Positions 1 through 9,700 of a stretch of DNA of 20,859 bases are shown piece by piece. The DNA lies in the NCBI GenBank assembly GCA_031553705.1, contig JAVBLD010000063.1, positions 1 through 20,859 of the forward strand, given 5' to 3'. Both the position numbers and the translations under genes were made by a program. The DNA comes from JAVBLD01 sp031553705. GTDB lineage: Bacteria; Bacteroidota; Bacteroidia; Bacteroidales; Marinifilaceae. A model generated the notes under the pieces. That model made no database searches. It had not been told where the DNA came from and was given only the letters and a program-made list of their open reading frames with translations. Position 1 is the stretch's first letter. Every line of letters begins with the position of its first letter.

Positions 1-139
1 TAGTGGATTTTCCTGCCCCGTTGGAACCCAACAGACCATAAATGCCATGGGTTGGAATCTCAAAGTTTATATCCCTTACTGCCCATTGAACACTATAGCG
101 ATGGGATAAATTCTCTACTTTTACTATCGACTCTTTCAT
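1..139 (-). CDS. ABC transporter ATP-binding protein (N-terminal part, runs off the window)
   Basis: This is the first 46 codons of an ABC ATPase; the rest lies beyond the left edge. The visible protein starts MKESIVKVENLSHRYSVQ and reaches the Walker A loop GSNGAGKST at residues 38-46, the phosphate-binding loop that couples ATP hydrolysis to transport. The start is the ATG at 139-137, with an AGAGG ribosome-binding site just upstream (146-150 region). It lies 50 bases downstream of the fused permease/GldG gene on the same strand, so it is the likely energising subunit of that exporter. It is clearly paralogous to the broken copy at 2515-2802 (29 of 46 aligned positions identical, counted by eye). 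The Walker B and signature motifs are outside the window, so integrity of the full gene cannot be judged. Confidence 0.93.
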   Translation of the reverse strand, partial: MKESIVKVENLSHRYSVQWAVRDINFEIPTHGIYGLLGSNGAGKST

Positions 140-189
140 AAAAACCTCTTTAAATTATTAATTATTTATTGTTGATTATTCATTGCTTT

Positions 190-2493
190 TCACCTTCCTC
201 TTCTGCGTATCCAGATAAAGATGGCAAGGAAGATCAGGGTTGCCGGAATGACGCCCATAAATATGACCCGCCAGATTTCCATGACGCCCAGGCTTAACCG
301 TATTGCTCGGTCAGGCGGGGTCGGGCGGGTGACGTTAATCGGCACCTCTTCGTCGGACATCCAATAAAAAGCTGCGTTGATCAATGAGTAATTGGACGCC
401 CGGATTTTCTTCCGGCTGATGCTGATCTCTCCGTTACTGAGGCAGTCGGCATCCCCAAGAATAAAGATCTTCTGCTCTTTTTCCCCGACTTTCCGGGATA
501 GGGCCAATATCGTCGGATAAGAGCGTTCCACTTCTCCTGCCGCGGGATTTAGCCGTACCGTATCGTCGATAAAATCGGTGGTCTCCACTTCGTTCCAGCT
601 ACCGGTTGTATCGCTTACAAAGAGTGGGGTTACCGTAAAACCCCGGTCCGCCGTATAGGCCAATCCGGTTGTATGAGGCATCGTTACTACCCGTTCACTG
701 GCGATCATGGTTTTGAGGATATAGGAGAACGCTCCGGCTTCTTTGGTTGGAGTGCTGATGATAAAGTCGGGTTGATAATTCTCACTTTTCTTTGCCAGCC
801 GGCCGGGCATAAACTGCACGCCGAACGGTTCGATCAGCGGGTTCATCGCTTCCTGCCGGCGCGGTTCGCCTGCAATCAACAGATTGCCTCCGCGGGCGAT
901 GTAACGGTCCAACCGTTCCGTCTCTTTCGGCGTTAACGGATTGCGCATATCGGCAATTACCAGGATTTTGATCTCTTCCGGTATTTCGTTGTCAAGCGTC
1001 ACTTCCCGGAAGTCAAATCCATTGTTTATAAGCGAATTACGAAATACTTTATCCTGTGCAAACCGGCCATAATCGCGATCTCCTTCCCGGATACAATCCC
1101 GTTCGCCATGGCCTTTCAGGAATGCTACCTGGGGTAATTCCATCACTAACCGTTTAAAGGCGGCCGATATTTCCGATTCGAAAGGAAAGACATAAGGATC
1201 GTCAAAGATACGAAGGAAGGTTTTCTGGCCGTTGTCCCGTTCGAGTAAACGTACAAAACGGTTTTTCTCAGGGGAGAGATCAATGATCTTTTTTACCTCT
1301 TCCGGCCGGATAAACATAGCGGAATCCAGCCGGTAGATCTGGGTTATTTTTATCATCCGTTCCCGGTCGGTCAGGTTCGGATAGTTTCTGTCGAGGCCAG
1401 GGTTATCCGCCTTGTCGTAATAGTAGATATATTTAAATTTGATTTCCGGTTTAAATCGCCAGTATTGCCTGAAACGTTGCAGATCGTCGTTGACGCTTCT
1501 GGGCAGGCCATAATAGAAATATTGGTCCAGGATATTTACAAAGGTAGTGATGGTTAATCCGCCATCCATCCGTGCTACGATACCCTGGCTGTTTTCGGTA
1601 AGGGTATTTACTTTTGTGCGGGTAGTATCATAAAAGGACATCAGTTTCGGCCGGGAAGAGAAGTACCCCAGCAGCATCGCTCCGGCTGTGACAATCAGGA
1701 ATTTGCTTATCGTTACGGAAGCGCGCAATTTTTGTCGCTTGGCCTGCAGGCGGACGATGGTAAGGGCGATAAAAAGGAATATGACAATTAAAAAATAGAG
1801 GATATCTTCGCTACAGATCAGTCCGCTGATAAACTCGTCGGCCCTGCCGTTGATTGATAGCCAGTAGGTGATGTCGCGTATAAACGCAATGTCCTGCCAC
1901 ATCCTTCCGACATAGTTCAGTGCAAACAATATGGCAAAAGAGCCCATTGCTGCTACTACCTGGTATGAAGTGAGGCTTGACATAAACAGGCCGATTGCAC
2001 AGTATGCGCAGATCAGCAGGTATAATCCCAATAACCCGGAAAGAATGGCCGGTATGTCGACATGCACGATGGTGGCTATACTGAACAATACCAGTATCCC
2101 CAGCACTGCTATCATGACACCTGAGTAGATCATCATCGACAGGTATTTCCCCAGGATAATCTGTATATTGGTCAATGGGGAGGAGTAGAGTAGTTTTATC
2201 GAGCCGCTGGCGTATTCCCGGCTGACAAGTCCCATGGTCAGAAGTGGGATATAGAGGTACAGGTAGCTTTGTATCGTGGTGAACAGTCCGGACATGCCCG
2301 CGTAGGTTCCCAGCGTGACGCTCCAAAGTCTGTAGCCCATCTCCTGGCTTCTGGCAAAGCCGATAAAGATATTGGAGAATGCCATGCTTGCCTGAAAGGT
2401 GAATATGATCAGGATCAACCAGGCTACCGGAGAGTAGAACAGGGTCTGCAGCTCCGTTCGTGCGATTTTGTAAATTGTTCTTAGTTTTTCCAT
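190..2493 (-). CDS. Fused ABC-2 permease / GldG-type auxiliary protein (Gldg family)
   Basis: A 767-residue inner-membrane protein combining two parts that are separate GldF and GldG proteins in gliding Flavobacteria. Residues about 15-250 form an ABC-2 type permease with about six hydrophobic helices and the typical loop REYASGSIKLLYSSPLT (92-108). A further helix near 263-280 leads into a large extracytoplasmic region (about 285-740) of the GldG/ABC-auxiliary type, including FYDTTRTKVNTLTE near residue 287 and the GHGERD motif near 463. A last helix (about 743-762) ends in RRRGR. The start codon at 2493 has no clear Shine-Dalgarno, as is common in Bacteroidota. It is flanked by a dead ATPase copy upstream and an intact one downstream. 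The cargo is unknown. Homologues are common in non-gliding Bacteroidales, so motility should not be inferred. Confidence 0.93.
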   Translation of the reverse strand: MEKLRTIYKIARTELQTLFYSPVAWLILIIFTFQASMAFSNIFIGFARSQEMGYRLWSVTLGTYAGMSGLFTTIQSYLYLYIPLLTMGLVSREYASGSIKLLYSSPLTNIQIILGKYLSMMIYSGVMIAVLGILVLFSIATIVHVDIPAILSGLLGLYLLICAYCAIGLFMSSLTSYQVVAAMGSFAILFALNYVGRMWQDIAFIRDITYWLSINGRADEFISGLICSEDILYFLIVIFLFIALTIVRLQAKRQKLRASVTISKFLIVTAGAMLLGYFSSRPKLMSFYDTTRTKVNTLTENSQGIVARMDGGLTITTFVNILDQYFYYGLPRSVNDDLQRFRQYWRFKPEIKFKYIYYYDKADNPGLDRNYPNLTDRERMIKITQIYRLDSAMFIRPEEVKKIIDLSPEKNRFVRLLERDNGQKTFLRIFDDPYVFPFESEISAAFKRLVMELPQVAFLKGHGERDCIREGDRDYGRFAQDKVFRNSLINNGFDFREVTLDNEIPEEIKILVIADMRNPLTPKETERLDRYIARGGNLLIAGEPRRQEAMNPLIEPFGVQFMPGRLAKKSENYQPDFIISTPTKEAGAFSYILKTMIASERVVTMPHTTGLAYTADRGFTVTPLFVSDTTGSWNEVETTDFIDDTVRLNPAAGEVERSYPTILALSRKVGEKEQKIFILGDADCLSNGEISISRKKIRASNYSLINAAFYWMSDEEVPINVTRPTPPDRAIRLSLGVMEIWRVIFMGVIPATLIFLAIFIWIRRRGR

Positions 2494-2514
2494 AATTTCT
2501 AGATTTTATGTATG

Positions 2515-2802
2515 CTACTTTTTAGAATCATCCGGACAATACAAACCAGGGAGAACGTTTCTCCACGATAATCTTTCTGTAAGGGAAGGAGCAAGGGGCA
2601 TAGCCCCCGGGATAAACACGTTACCTTCCGCTGGCTTCTGTGCACCACATATAATATTCATAACGATAGACTTCCCGGCGCCATCAAATCCAGGCAAACC
2701 ATAAATTCCACGATTTTTTATCTCCGGGTTCACGTCCCTGACGACTCATTGTATACTGTAGCAATGTGACAAATTCTCAATTCCAATAATTGATTCTTCC
2801 AT
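2515..2802 (-). pseudogene. Decayed ABC transporter ATP-binding protein
   Basis: Reading from the ATG at 2802-2800 gives MEESIIGIENLSHCYSIQ, then a TGA stop exactly where the intact paralogue at 1-139 has a TGG tryptophan (codon 19). The same frame continues VVRDVNPEI and then a Walker A loop altered to GFDGAGKSI, in which the final threonine is replaced. About 30 residues later the homology to ATPases ends and the frame stops at 2515-2517, only about 95 codons in all instead of the usual 230-310. The Q-loop, signature and Walker B motifs are absent. It sits 21 bases upstream of the fused permease gene. A restart at the internal ATG (2733) would give a 72-residue fragment that could not be a working ATPase. 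The stop, the altered Walker A and the truncation together support a pseudogene. Confidence 0.85.
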
Positions 2803-2834
2803 TATTAACGTTACAGGTTAGTAATGCACTTTAG

Positions 2835-2886
2835 CACGAAAATAAAAGAACGGGGGACAAGCAGCAGGTAAACCCCTCGTTCTTTT
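2835..2886 (-). terminator. Intrinsic terminator of the susCD operon
   Basis: Seven bases after the stop of the PKD-like gene, the minus strand forms a stem pairing AAAAGAACG (2844-2852) with CGTTCTTTT (2878-2886). It continues inward through a G-T pair and three G-C pairs, with a loop of about 17 bases. It is followed on the minus strand by TTTTATTTT. This is a classical rho-independent layout and marks the end of the fecR-susC-susD-DUF4843-PKD unit. Confidence 0.8.
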
Positions 2887-2892
2887 CTATTA

Positions 2893-4455
2893 TCAATATC
2901 TTGAGAACACCATTCTATAATGTCCCCCCCACTTCCAAGACAAGCTCTCAATTTCTCCCAGACCGGATGCGTGGTGTAGTATTCCTACTGCTCCCGGATC
3001 TGCTGCCCCGAGAGTAGCTGCATCAATCGCGTCAATCAAGTAAAAATTCCCATTATCAAGAGCAACCCCAAGCACTGATCCAACCGCATCCTCACTTAAA
3101 TGCGTGATTCTTCCCGATCCAAAATCAGTATACAATTTTACTTGCTTTGTATTCACATCATAAAAATACAATTTGCTTCCTTCCCCAAAATAGAGGTAAG
3201 ACGAACTACGTATTCTCCAGAATACGGTATTGTCTGTTACATAACTGCTACCGGCAAAAACCTCCTGGCTTGCCGAGGCTACAGTTAAAGAGGTGGTGGT
3301 CGTGGTGAATTTAAACGACTGGTAGATATAATTACCTGTACTTTCTTCTTTCAATATATTTACAATATTCTTACCATCAATATGATCACCACAGTAAATA
3401 AGTTTATAACCTGTCAGGTTCAATATGTTCGCAAACTCGTTCGGGTCGGTATTATTGATAATCGTCATTTTACCGCCCAAATAGTTGTTCCCGGAAGAAT
3501 AACTGGTATAACATGCCAAAAAACGATTATGTAGCTCATCAAACATCAATACGTACTCTGATGAATATACACGGATATCCATGAACCGGGAAATTTCAGC
3601 GCCCCCGTCAGGAAAATAAACCGGAATATCTATAAATGCTTGTTCATGAGCCAGTTCTGTTGTCGCACTATTTCTCCTCCAATAAAGATCTCCGTTCTCC
3701 CCCAAAACAAAATCGCAATACCCTCCCCGCACGAACGATTTGGGAATAAAGCCGGCCGGGTAGGTTGCTCCTGGGAATTCATCTTCTAAATTCAGGAACT
3801 TACCAAAATCCAATCCATTTAATATGGTCGCTTTTCCCCCTTCCTGAAATACAATGACCTCATCGTCGTAATTGCCAATGATATATGCCATCGCTTGAGT
3901 TAATTTTCCCGGTCCAAGCGGATCGTCCGGGTGCAACTGGGCATACAGGTCTACATAGTCGGTCCAATAGTAAACAGTCTTATCCTCTTCATTTACTCTC
4001 GAATCCCGACGAATATAACTCAATGCCGGCTGGCCATTTATATTGCTACCGATAATCCATCCTACCGCATAAGGTGTATTTACCGTCACCGTAACAGACA
4101 GCCGGGTAATTACTCCGGTTGCAATCTCTCTCACGTAGAGATAATAACTGAACGTACCACACTCTTGTGGAACGTATGAGAGGTTTCTTTCCCGGGAAAT
4201 CGTATCTACTCCCGCACCGATCTTCCATACATACTCAAAAGCCGTCTCCATGGTATCCCGATCCGGATATTTCCAGGTTATTTTGGGAACGATTTCAACT
4301 GTATCTCCCAAAATAACTGTAGTCTTTGACAAAGCGGAGACTGAGGTTATTGTTATCTTATTATAATCCACCAAGTCGTAATTTCCTTTATCTTCATAAC
4401 AGGCTCCGAATAACATGCAAAGCCATAATGAAATAATTCCTATTTTTAGTTTCAT
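2893..4455 (-). CDS. PKD-like family lipoprotein of a SusCD operon
   Basis: A 520-residue lipoprotein that is last in the SusCD operon. From the Met at 4455 it has a short signal peptide with a lipobox ending LFGAC (Cys19) followed by the acidic stretch YEDKGNYD, typical of surface-directed Bacteroidota lipoproteins. An N-terminal Ig/PKD-like region (about residues 25-130; for example YPDRDTMETAFEYVWKIG) is followed by a long beta-rich region with repeated strands, consistent with the PKD-like family proteins that accompany DUF4843 genes. An in-frame ATG four codons earlier (4467) is possible, but the signal peptide is better formed from 4455. The gene begins 7-19 bases after DUF4843, so the two are surely cotranscribed. 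It probably contributes to ligand binding at the cell surface; the ligand is unknown. Confidence 0.85.
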   Translation of the reverse strand: MKLKIGIISLWLCMLFGACYEDKGNYDLVDYNKITITSVSALSKTTVILGDTVEIVPKITWKYPDRDTMETAFEYVWKIGAGVDTISRERNLSYVPQECGTFSYYLYVREIATGVITRLSVTVTVNTPYAVGWIIGSNINGQPALSYIRRDSRVNEEDKTVYYWTDYVDLYAQLHPDDPLGPGKLTQAMAYIIGNYDDEVIVFQEGGKATILNGLDFGKFLNLEDEFPGATYPAGFIPKSFVRGGYCDFVLGENGDLYWRRNSATTELAHEQAFIDIPVYFPDGGAEISRFMDIRVYSSEYVLMFDELHNRFLACYTSYSSGNNYLGGKMTIINNTDPNEFANILNLTGYKLIYCGDHIDGKNIVNILKEESTGNYIYQSFKFTTTTTSLTVASASQEVFAGSSYVTDNTVFWRIRSSSYLYFGEGSKLYFYDVNTKQVKLYTDFGSGRITHLSEDAVGSVLGVALDNGNFYLIDAIDAATLGAADPGAVGILHHASGLGEIESLSWKWGGHYRMVFSRY

Positions 4456-4474
4456 AACGTCTGTCATTTAAAGA

Positions 4475-5170
4475 TTATCCACCCATTAAAGTCACTACCA
4501 TTTCCGTACCATTGTCCTCCATTACCGTTCTTCCCGCATCTTTTTCCCTCAGTAAGTAATTCTTAAATATGATGGAGTAATAACGTAGTTCCGTGGTATT
4601 ACTTGAATCAATATCCGCTACCCCTGTCTCCCGGATAAAAAGTCGATATTTTTTATCAGAATAGGCTCCTAAATAACTACCGGTCACTGTCGTAGTCCAC
4701 CAATCCGGCTGAGCGATTACATTCGACACGTAGATGATATTAGCCAGACAATCAAGCTGCCCCAATTTAAAATCTGCCGTAGCCGCTAACTGCACCGTCA
4801 ACCTTTTCGCCTCCTGTGATATTTCGGGTGTTTTTTTAAAAGTGATCCAACAAGTGTCTGTCACTTTTCCTGCCTTTACTTTCAGGCTTGCAGGAATTGT
4901 GTAGTTTTCCACCGGAGCTGTTGTGTAGGCGGGATTCACCTCAATAGCATATTCCCTATCCTCAGATGAGGGTAGGCCGATAACCTCCACAACAACAGGA
5001 AAAAGCAACTCGTCCCGGTCAGGATAAGCCAGAAAAGAACAATTTGACGAGTCAATCGTGTGCTTCACAAACTGTATGTGATTTCCAGCACTATATACAT
5101 CTATCTTATCTTTCTCACAGGATGCAAATATCCCTAAAAAGATAATAAGTATAACATAATTTATTTTCAT
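4475..5170 (-). CDS. DUF4843 domain-containing lipoprotein
   Basis: A 231-residue lipoprotein. Its signal peptide ends in GIFASC (lipidated Cys18) followed by EKDKID, a charged stretch of the type linked to surface export. The remainder matches the layout of DUF4843 proteins: an Ig-like beta-sandwich with DRDELLFPVVVEVIGLP near residues 51-67, the strand YAIEVNP, and a C-terminal part with TTTVTGSYLGAYSDKKYRLF near 159-178. It lies between susD (38 bases away) and the PKD-like gene (7 bases to that gene's upper start). DUF4843 has no established biochemical function; its constant company with SusC/SusD suggests an accessory surface component of the uptake complex. Family assignment is from remembered features, not a search. 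Confidence 0.85.
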   Translation of the reverse strand: MKINYVILIIFLGIFASCEKDKIDVYSAGNHIQFVKHTIDSSNCSFLAYPDRDELLFPVVVEVIGLPSSEDREYAIEVNPAYTTAPVENYTIPASLKVKAGKVTDTCWITFKKTPEISQEAKRLTVQLAATADFKLGQLDCLANIIYVSNVIAQPDWWTTTVTGSYLGAYSDKKYRLFIRETGVADIDSSNTTELRYYSIIFKNYLLREKDAGRTVMEDNGTEMVVTLMGG

Positions 5171-5208
5171 ACGATTATAATTTTATTTTCTATCAGTTAT
5201 ATCATATA

Positions 5209-6708
5209 TCAATTAAATTGATATGCAGCCTCGCTTTGGGGTATAGGAACAATCCAGTTTTGGGGCTCCATTGTAATATCGGTACTTCCATTATAAATAT
5301 TCCGATTCAAACGTTTGAACATAAAGAAGGTCTGTCCGGAAGTCAAGGTTTCCCGAATGATATCATTTATCAGGATCTCTTTTAACTCATCTGCATGCAT
5401 TGTCTCCGAAAGAGTCCGCTTAGCTCCCCGTTTTAAACGTAATGCGGATAATAACTCGAGGGCTTCTGCGGTCTTTCCCTTTTCGATCAAACATTCAATC
5501 ATGATGTGATACATCTCCGGGAAGCTAATGATCGGCAAAAGCGGCCCTTGGTTATCTGCAGTTTGTTTCGCGGAGTATGCAGTTGATAGCGGCCGGACCC
5601 AGGTGAGATAACGTTGGTCATTATACCGATTATACCACCCCACTAATCTGTAATCATCCGCATCGTTCGTAAATAAATGATCTATATTTTTCATTCGCAT
5701 CATAGTTGTACTCGTTCCTAATGCAGATTCCCAATTATCATAATTGTTACTATTAGAAAAACACAACATTATTTCCGTCGGACGTTTGGGATGCATAAGA
5801 TCTAAACTGGTAGATGATCCCGAATTTGAAGCAGCAGTCCAGGTATACCATTTCGTATGGAAGTAATAGTTAATCCTGGCATTCTCGTAGGCCTTTTCCA
5901 GATTACCGTTATACATGTGAACCCGGGCCAACAAACCGGTCACTCCCCAATAATTCATGCGGGAAGTCCGATAACTCATAAATTCATTGGGAGGGCTAGT
6001 TGTCCAACTGCCTGTGTGTCTGATCCGAGCTGTCAAACTCGTACACCAGGAACGACAAAAAACGGTATCCACGTGCGCCAATAAGCTCTGTGAACGCTCC
6101 AAATCCACTATAATCGAATCCATCACCGCTTTGGCATTTTTATGTTCCGGCTGGTAGTCGGGATATTTTTGTACATAAGGGATAGCCGTCCCGGCATAAT
6201 TCGTCACCGGTGCAGGACAAAACAGACGATACAGGTCAAAATGCAACATTCCCCGTAGACCGTACATTTCACCAAGAATCATGTTTTTTTCGACCTTTCC
6301 AAGCTCAAAAAAAGTAGTATCTTTTTCAGAGACATGCCGAATGATATTATTACAGGTAGCGATTGCATTATATGCTGTTTTCCAGATCTGATCCGTGACG
6401 TCCTCTACATAACTGTTCTCCCAGTTAAATTGACTTGCATAATAGAGAGCAGTGGGCAAGTAACTTGTAGAAGTTGCCATATAATTATGACCTACCGCAC
6501 TGGCAAAGCCCCATGTCAGGTTCTTTCCGTACAACGAAGTGGTAGATATTGTTTTGTAGACACCATTCACAGCCATTCTTACGCCGCTATAATGCCCATA
6601 TATTTCACTTTCCACAATTTCATTGTCGGCTTTAACATCCAGAAAATCATTACATGAAATAATAATTCCTGCAAGTAAAAACCATATTATAAATCCTATT
6701 TTTCTCAT
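5209..6708 (-). CDS. RagB/SusD family nutrient-binding outer-membrane lipoprotein
   Basis: A 499-residue SusD-type lipoprotein that would sit as a lid on the SusC barrel and capture the substrate. The signal peptide ends IIISC (Cys19), followed by NDFLDV, the standard start of mature SusD proteins. Family hallmarks are the helical TPR-like N-terminal region with IWKTAYNAIATCNNIIRH near 106-123, the segment GEMYGLRGMLHFDLYRLF near 147-164, and the closing NWIVPIPQSEA near residues 484-494. Length fits the family (450-600). It follows susC by 19 bases. Ligand class cannot be read from the sequence: no carbohydrate-active enzyme or peptidase is encoded in the same operon. Confidence 0.95.
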   Translation of the reverse strand: MRKIGFIIWFLLAGIIISCNDFLDVKADNEIVESEIYGHYSGVRMAVNGVYKTISTTSLYGKNLTWGFASAVGHNYMATSTSYLPTALYYASQFNWENSYVEDVTDQIWKTAYNAIATCNNIIRHVSEKDTTFFELGKVEKNMILGEMYGLRGMLHFDLYRLFCPAPVTNYAGTAIPYVQKYPDYQPEHKNAKAVMDSIIVDLERSQSLLAHVDTVFCRSWCTSLTARIRHTGSWTTSPPNEFMSYRTSRMNYWGVTGLLARVHMYNGNLEKAYENARINYYFHTKWYTWTAASNSGSSTSLDLMHPKRPTEIMLCFSNSNNYDNWESALGTSTTMMRMKNIDHLFTNDADDYRLVGWYNRYNDQRYLTWVRPLSTAYSAKQTADNQGPLLPIISFPEMYHIMIECLIEKGKTAEALELLSALRLKRGAKRTLSETMHADELKEILINDIIRETLTSGQTFFMFKRLNRNIYNGSTDITMEPQNWIVPIPQSEAAYQFN

Positions 6709-6727
6709 AATATCTCTTTATTTAGAT

Positions 6728-9700
6728 TTAAAAACTCGCATTCAATGTAAAGGTGAACGTCCGGGCAAACGGGTAGGTTAATCCCATCTCCTTTTTAACT
6801 GTTGACATGGTTGCGATGTCTTTCATGTTAAACTGGCACCTTAGCGTGGATACCCCTATTCGATTCAGCAAACGGGAGTCAACATTATATCCCAGGGATA
6901 ACGAATTAAACGTAACGTAGTTATTCCGTTGCACGAATCTTGAGGTAGGACGAGTCACATAATACCGATCCTTGATAGACTTTAAGGGTGTTACATCTCC
7001 GACCTTTTGCCAACGGTCTGTCCACGCGCGTTTATCCACATTATACAGGTTCAGGTTGGCATTCTCTACATTGGTAATTAATGTTGTATTATATGTATCT
7101 CCTCCAAATTCATACAAAAAAGTTGTGTATAACGTAAAATTTTTAAAACGCACATTAAAACCAAACGCTCCGTGTCCCCAAGGTTCTTCATCCCCAATAG
7201 GCTGTTGTTCCAAAGACGACCAATCATACGTGATGCTTCCATCCCGCTTTACGTAAATTTCCTGTCCGTTTGCCGGGTTTATTCCCAGTGACTTCATCCC
7301 GTAAATCGTCGTCAGAGAAGAACCCTCTTCGTATTTCATGATTGGAGAAGCATACTTGATTGTCGAAGTATATCCGAAGCCCAATACCAATTGAGGGTTT
7401 GAATGCACAGAATAATCTGCATAGTATTCGTCTACCCGTTCATTGTACTCTTTTAACGATTCGGATATTTTCAGAATCTTGTTTTTATTGTGAGCCATGT
7501 TTCCAAACACGGCAACGTCCCAATTTTTTCCGGTAATCAAGCGAAGGTTCACATCTACCTCGAATCCTTTGTTTTCAACCTCTCCCATATTATCCGTATA
7601 GGTCGGAAAACCGGACGAGGAGGGTAATGAAACATCTGTCACCAAATTCCGTGTCCTCTTATTATAAACATCAAATTCGATGTTTGCGCGTCCCCGCCAA
7701 ATTCCGATTTCCATACCGATATTCCATGACAACTGTTTTTCCCAGGTCAAGGAATTATTCCCCATATAAATCAGCTCGGCTCCGATCCCTGTCGGGTACC
7801 AGTTATCCAGCATGATCCTAAATGTATTCTGCGCCATGTAAGGTTTGAAATTGGATTTTCCTGTTTCTCCGATATTTGCCTTTAGTTTCAACAGTGTCAG
7901 AAAATCCTGACTTTTCAGAAACGCATAATTATGCAGGTTGACTCCTGTACCTGCTGACCAGAAGGGAGCCCATTTTTTTTCGGATCCGAACTCAGATGAT
8001 CCGTCAAACCGATAGGAGGCATCAAGCAGATAAATATTGTTGTAACTATAATTCAATGTCACGAAGCCTCCGAACAAACGGGTTTTATTGTCGGAAAATG
8101 CAGGTTTGCTTACAATTTCATAAGCATATGCCGGAGAGTTCCTGTCTTTATCCGGAAATCCCCTGTAATGAGTATAGAGATAACCCGAATTTGCAGACGT
8201 AGCATTTATTCCCGCGGACATATTGATATTATGAAGGTCAAGAAATGTCCGGTTATAGGTACCAAACAGGTTTGAATTCCAACGGTTTGTCAGGGTTTCT
8301 GTTAACACCAATTCCCCTTTGGTAAACAAATCTACTCTTCCATAAGTCCCTGATGCCGGGTCTGTAAAGTTAGTTGTATTTGCATCTTTAGTGCTGATTG
8401 CAAGTTGTCCCTTAATCTGAAAATAGGAATTTGCCCGCCAAATTAAAGAGAGGTTATTTGTCAACTCGGTATAGTCACTCTTACTGAAGTTCCCGGTAGC
8501 CGCCTCGTACAAAGGGTTCTCCAAACTTCCTCCATAATTTCCCCATTGTGTTGTCGTTTTTATAAGTTCTCCCGTATCAGGATCTTCCCAATAACTATAG
8601 GGTTGTTGAGTAGTGTAATCCCGGAAAGAGCCATAAGGCGAGTCTTTCGCTTTTACAATATCATAAGAAATCACATTTTTAATTTGCCATCCTTTATAAC
8701 GATAGTCTAAGGTTAAGCCTGCACCCATCCGGTCCCGGTACGACTTTTTCATGACTCCCTTCTCATTATCGTAACGCAACTCTATCCCAAAACGTATATG
8801 CTCCGCTCCTCCTTCAATATACAGGCTATGCTTGTGGTTAAATTCCGTTCTTAAAGGCTGGGAAAGCCAGTAATTATCAACTCCTATTAATACCCGATTG
8901 CGTTTTTGAAGATAATACTCTATCAGAGAGGTAGTCTCGTATTCTAATTTTACTCCCGTTAAACCCCATGGTTCAAATATCCCTGCTGCTACTTCCGCCT
9001 CTAATTTCTCTTCCGCATTCATTAAGTTATAGCTACTCAAATCCGGAGCGGTAATCGCCAGGTTTCCGCTATAGCTAATAAGCAACTCGCCCGGTCGAGG
9101 GGCAACGGTTTCAATAACAATAACACCGTTGGAGGCCCGGGAACCATAAATAGCAGTAGCCGCCGCATCCTTCAAAATGGTTATATCCTTGATTCTGTTT
9201 ATGTCAAAGTCATAGATCTTCTCCACGCCGACCTCAAACCCGTCCAATATAAAAACAGGAAGGTTCGGGTTGGTCACCAACGCAAATTCAGACACGCTTG
9301 TCGATTCCTGAAGGTCCAACTCTTTTACCGAAGCAATTCCGGAACGCCCTCGCACATAAAATTCGGGAAGAGTGTTCGGGTCTGACCCCATTTCATTGTT
9401 TTTCCTAACCTGCAAAGAGGGATCGAAAACCTGTAGTGCGTCAATTAAGTTTCCGGAGGACACCTTAAGAATATCTTCGCGCTTCACCAGGGTTGCGGAA
9501 CCCGTGAAACTTGATTTTCTGATATTGGCATAACCGGTCACTACAACTCCTTCCAGAGCTTCCATAGCGGCCTTCATGATTATATTTACGGCATCCCTAC
9601 TCTCTCCCGGTTTTAATCTCTCAAGCTTAACCTCCTGTTTCTCCATACCAATAAAGGAAACAACAAGGGTAAGCGTATCCTGGTGCGGGATTTGGAACTG

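Noticed and set aside
1811..2326. 171-codon minus-strand open frame inside the permease/GldG gene
   Set aside because: It lies in another frame of a well-supported gene, is rich in His/Arg/Pro and shows no domain or signal.
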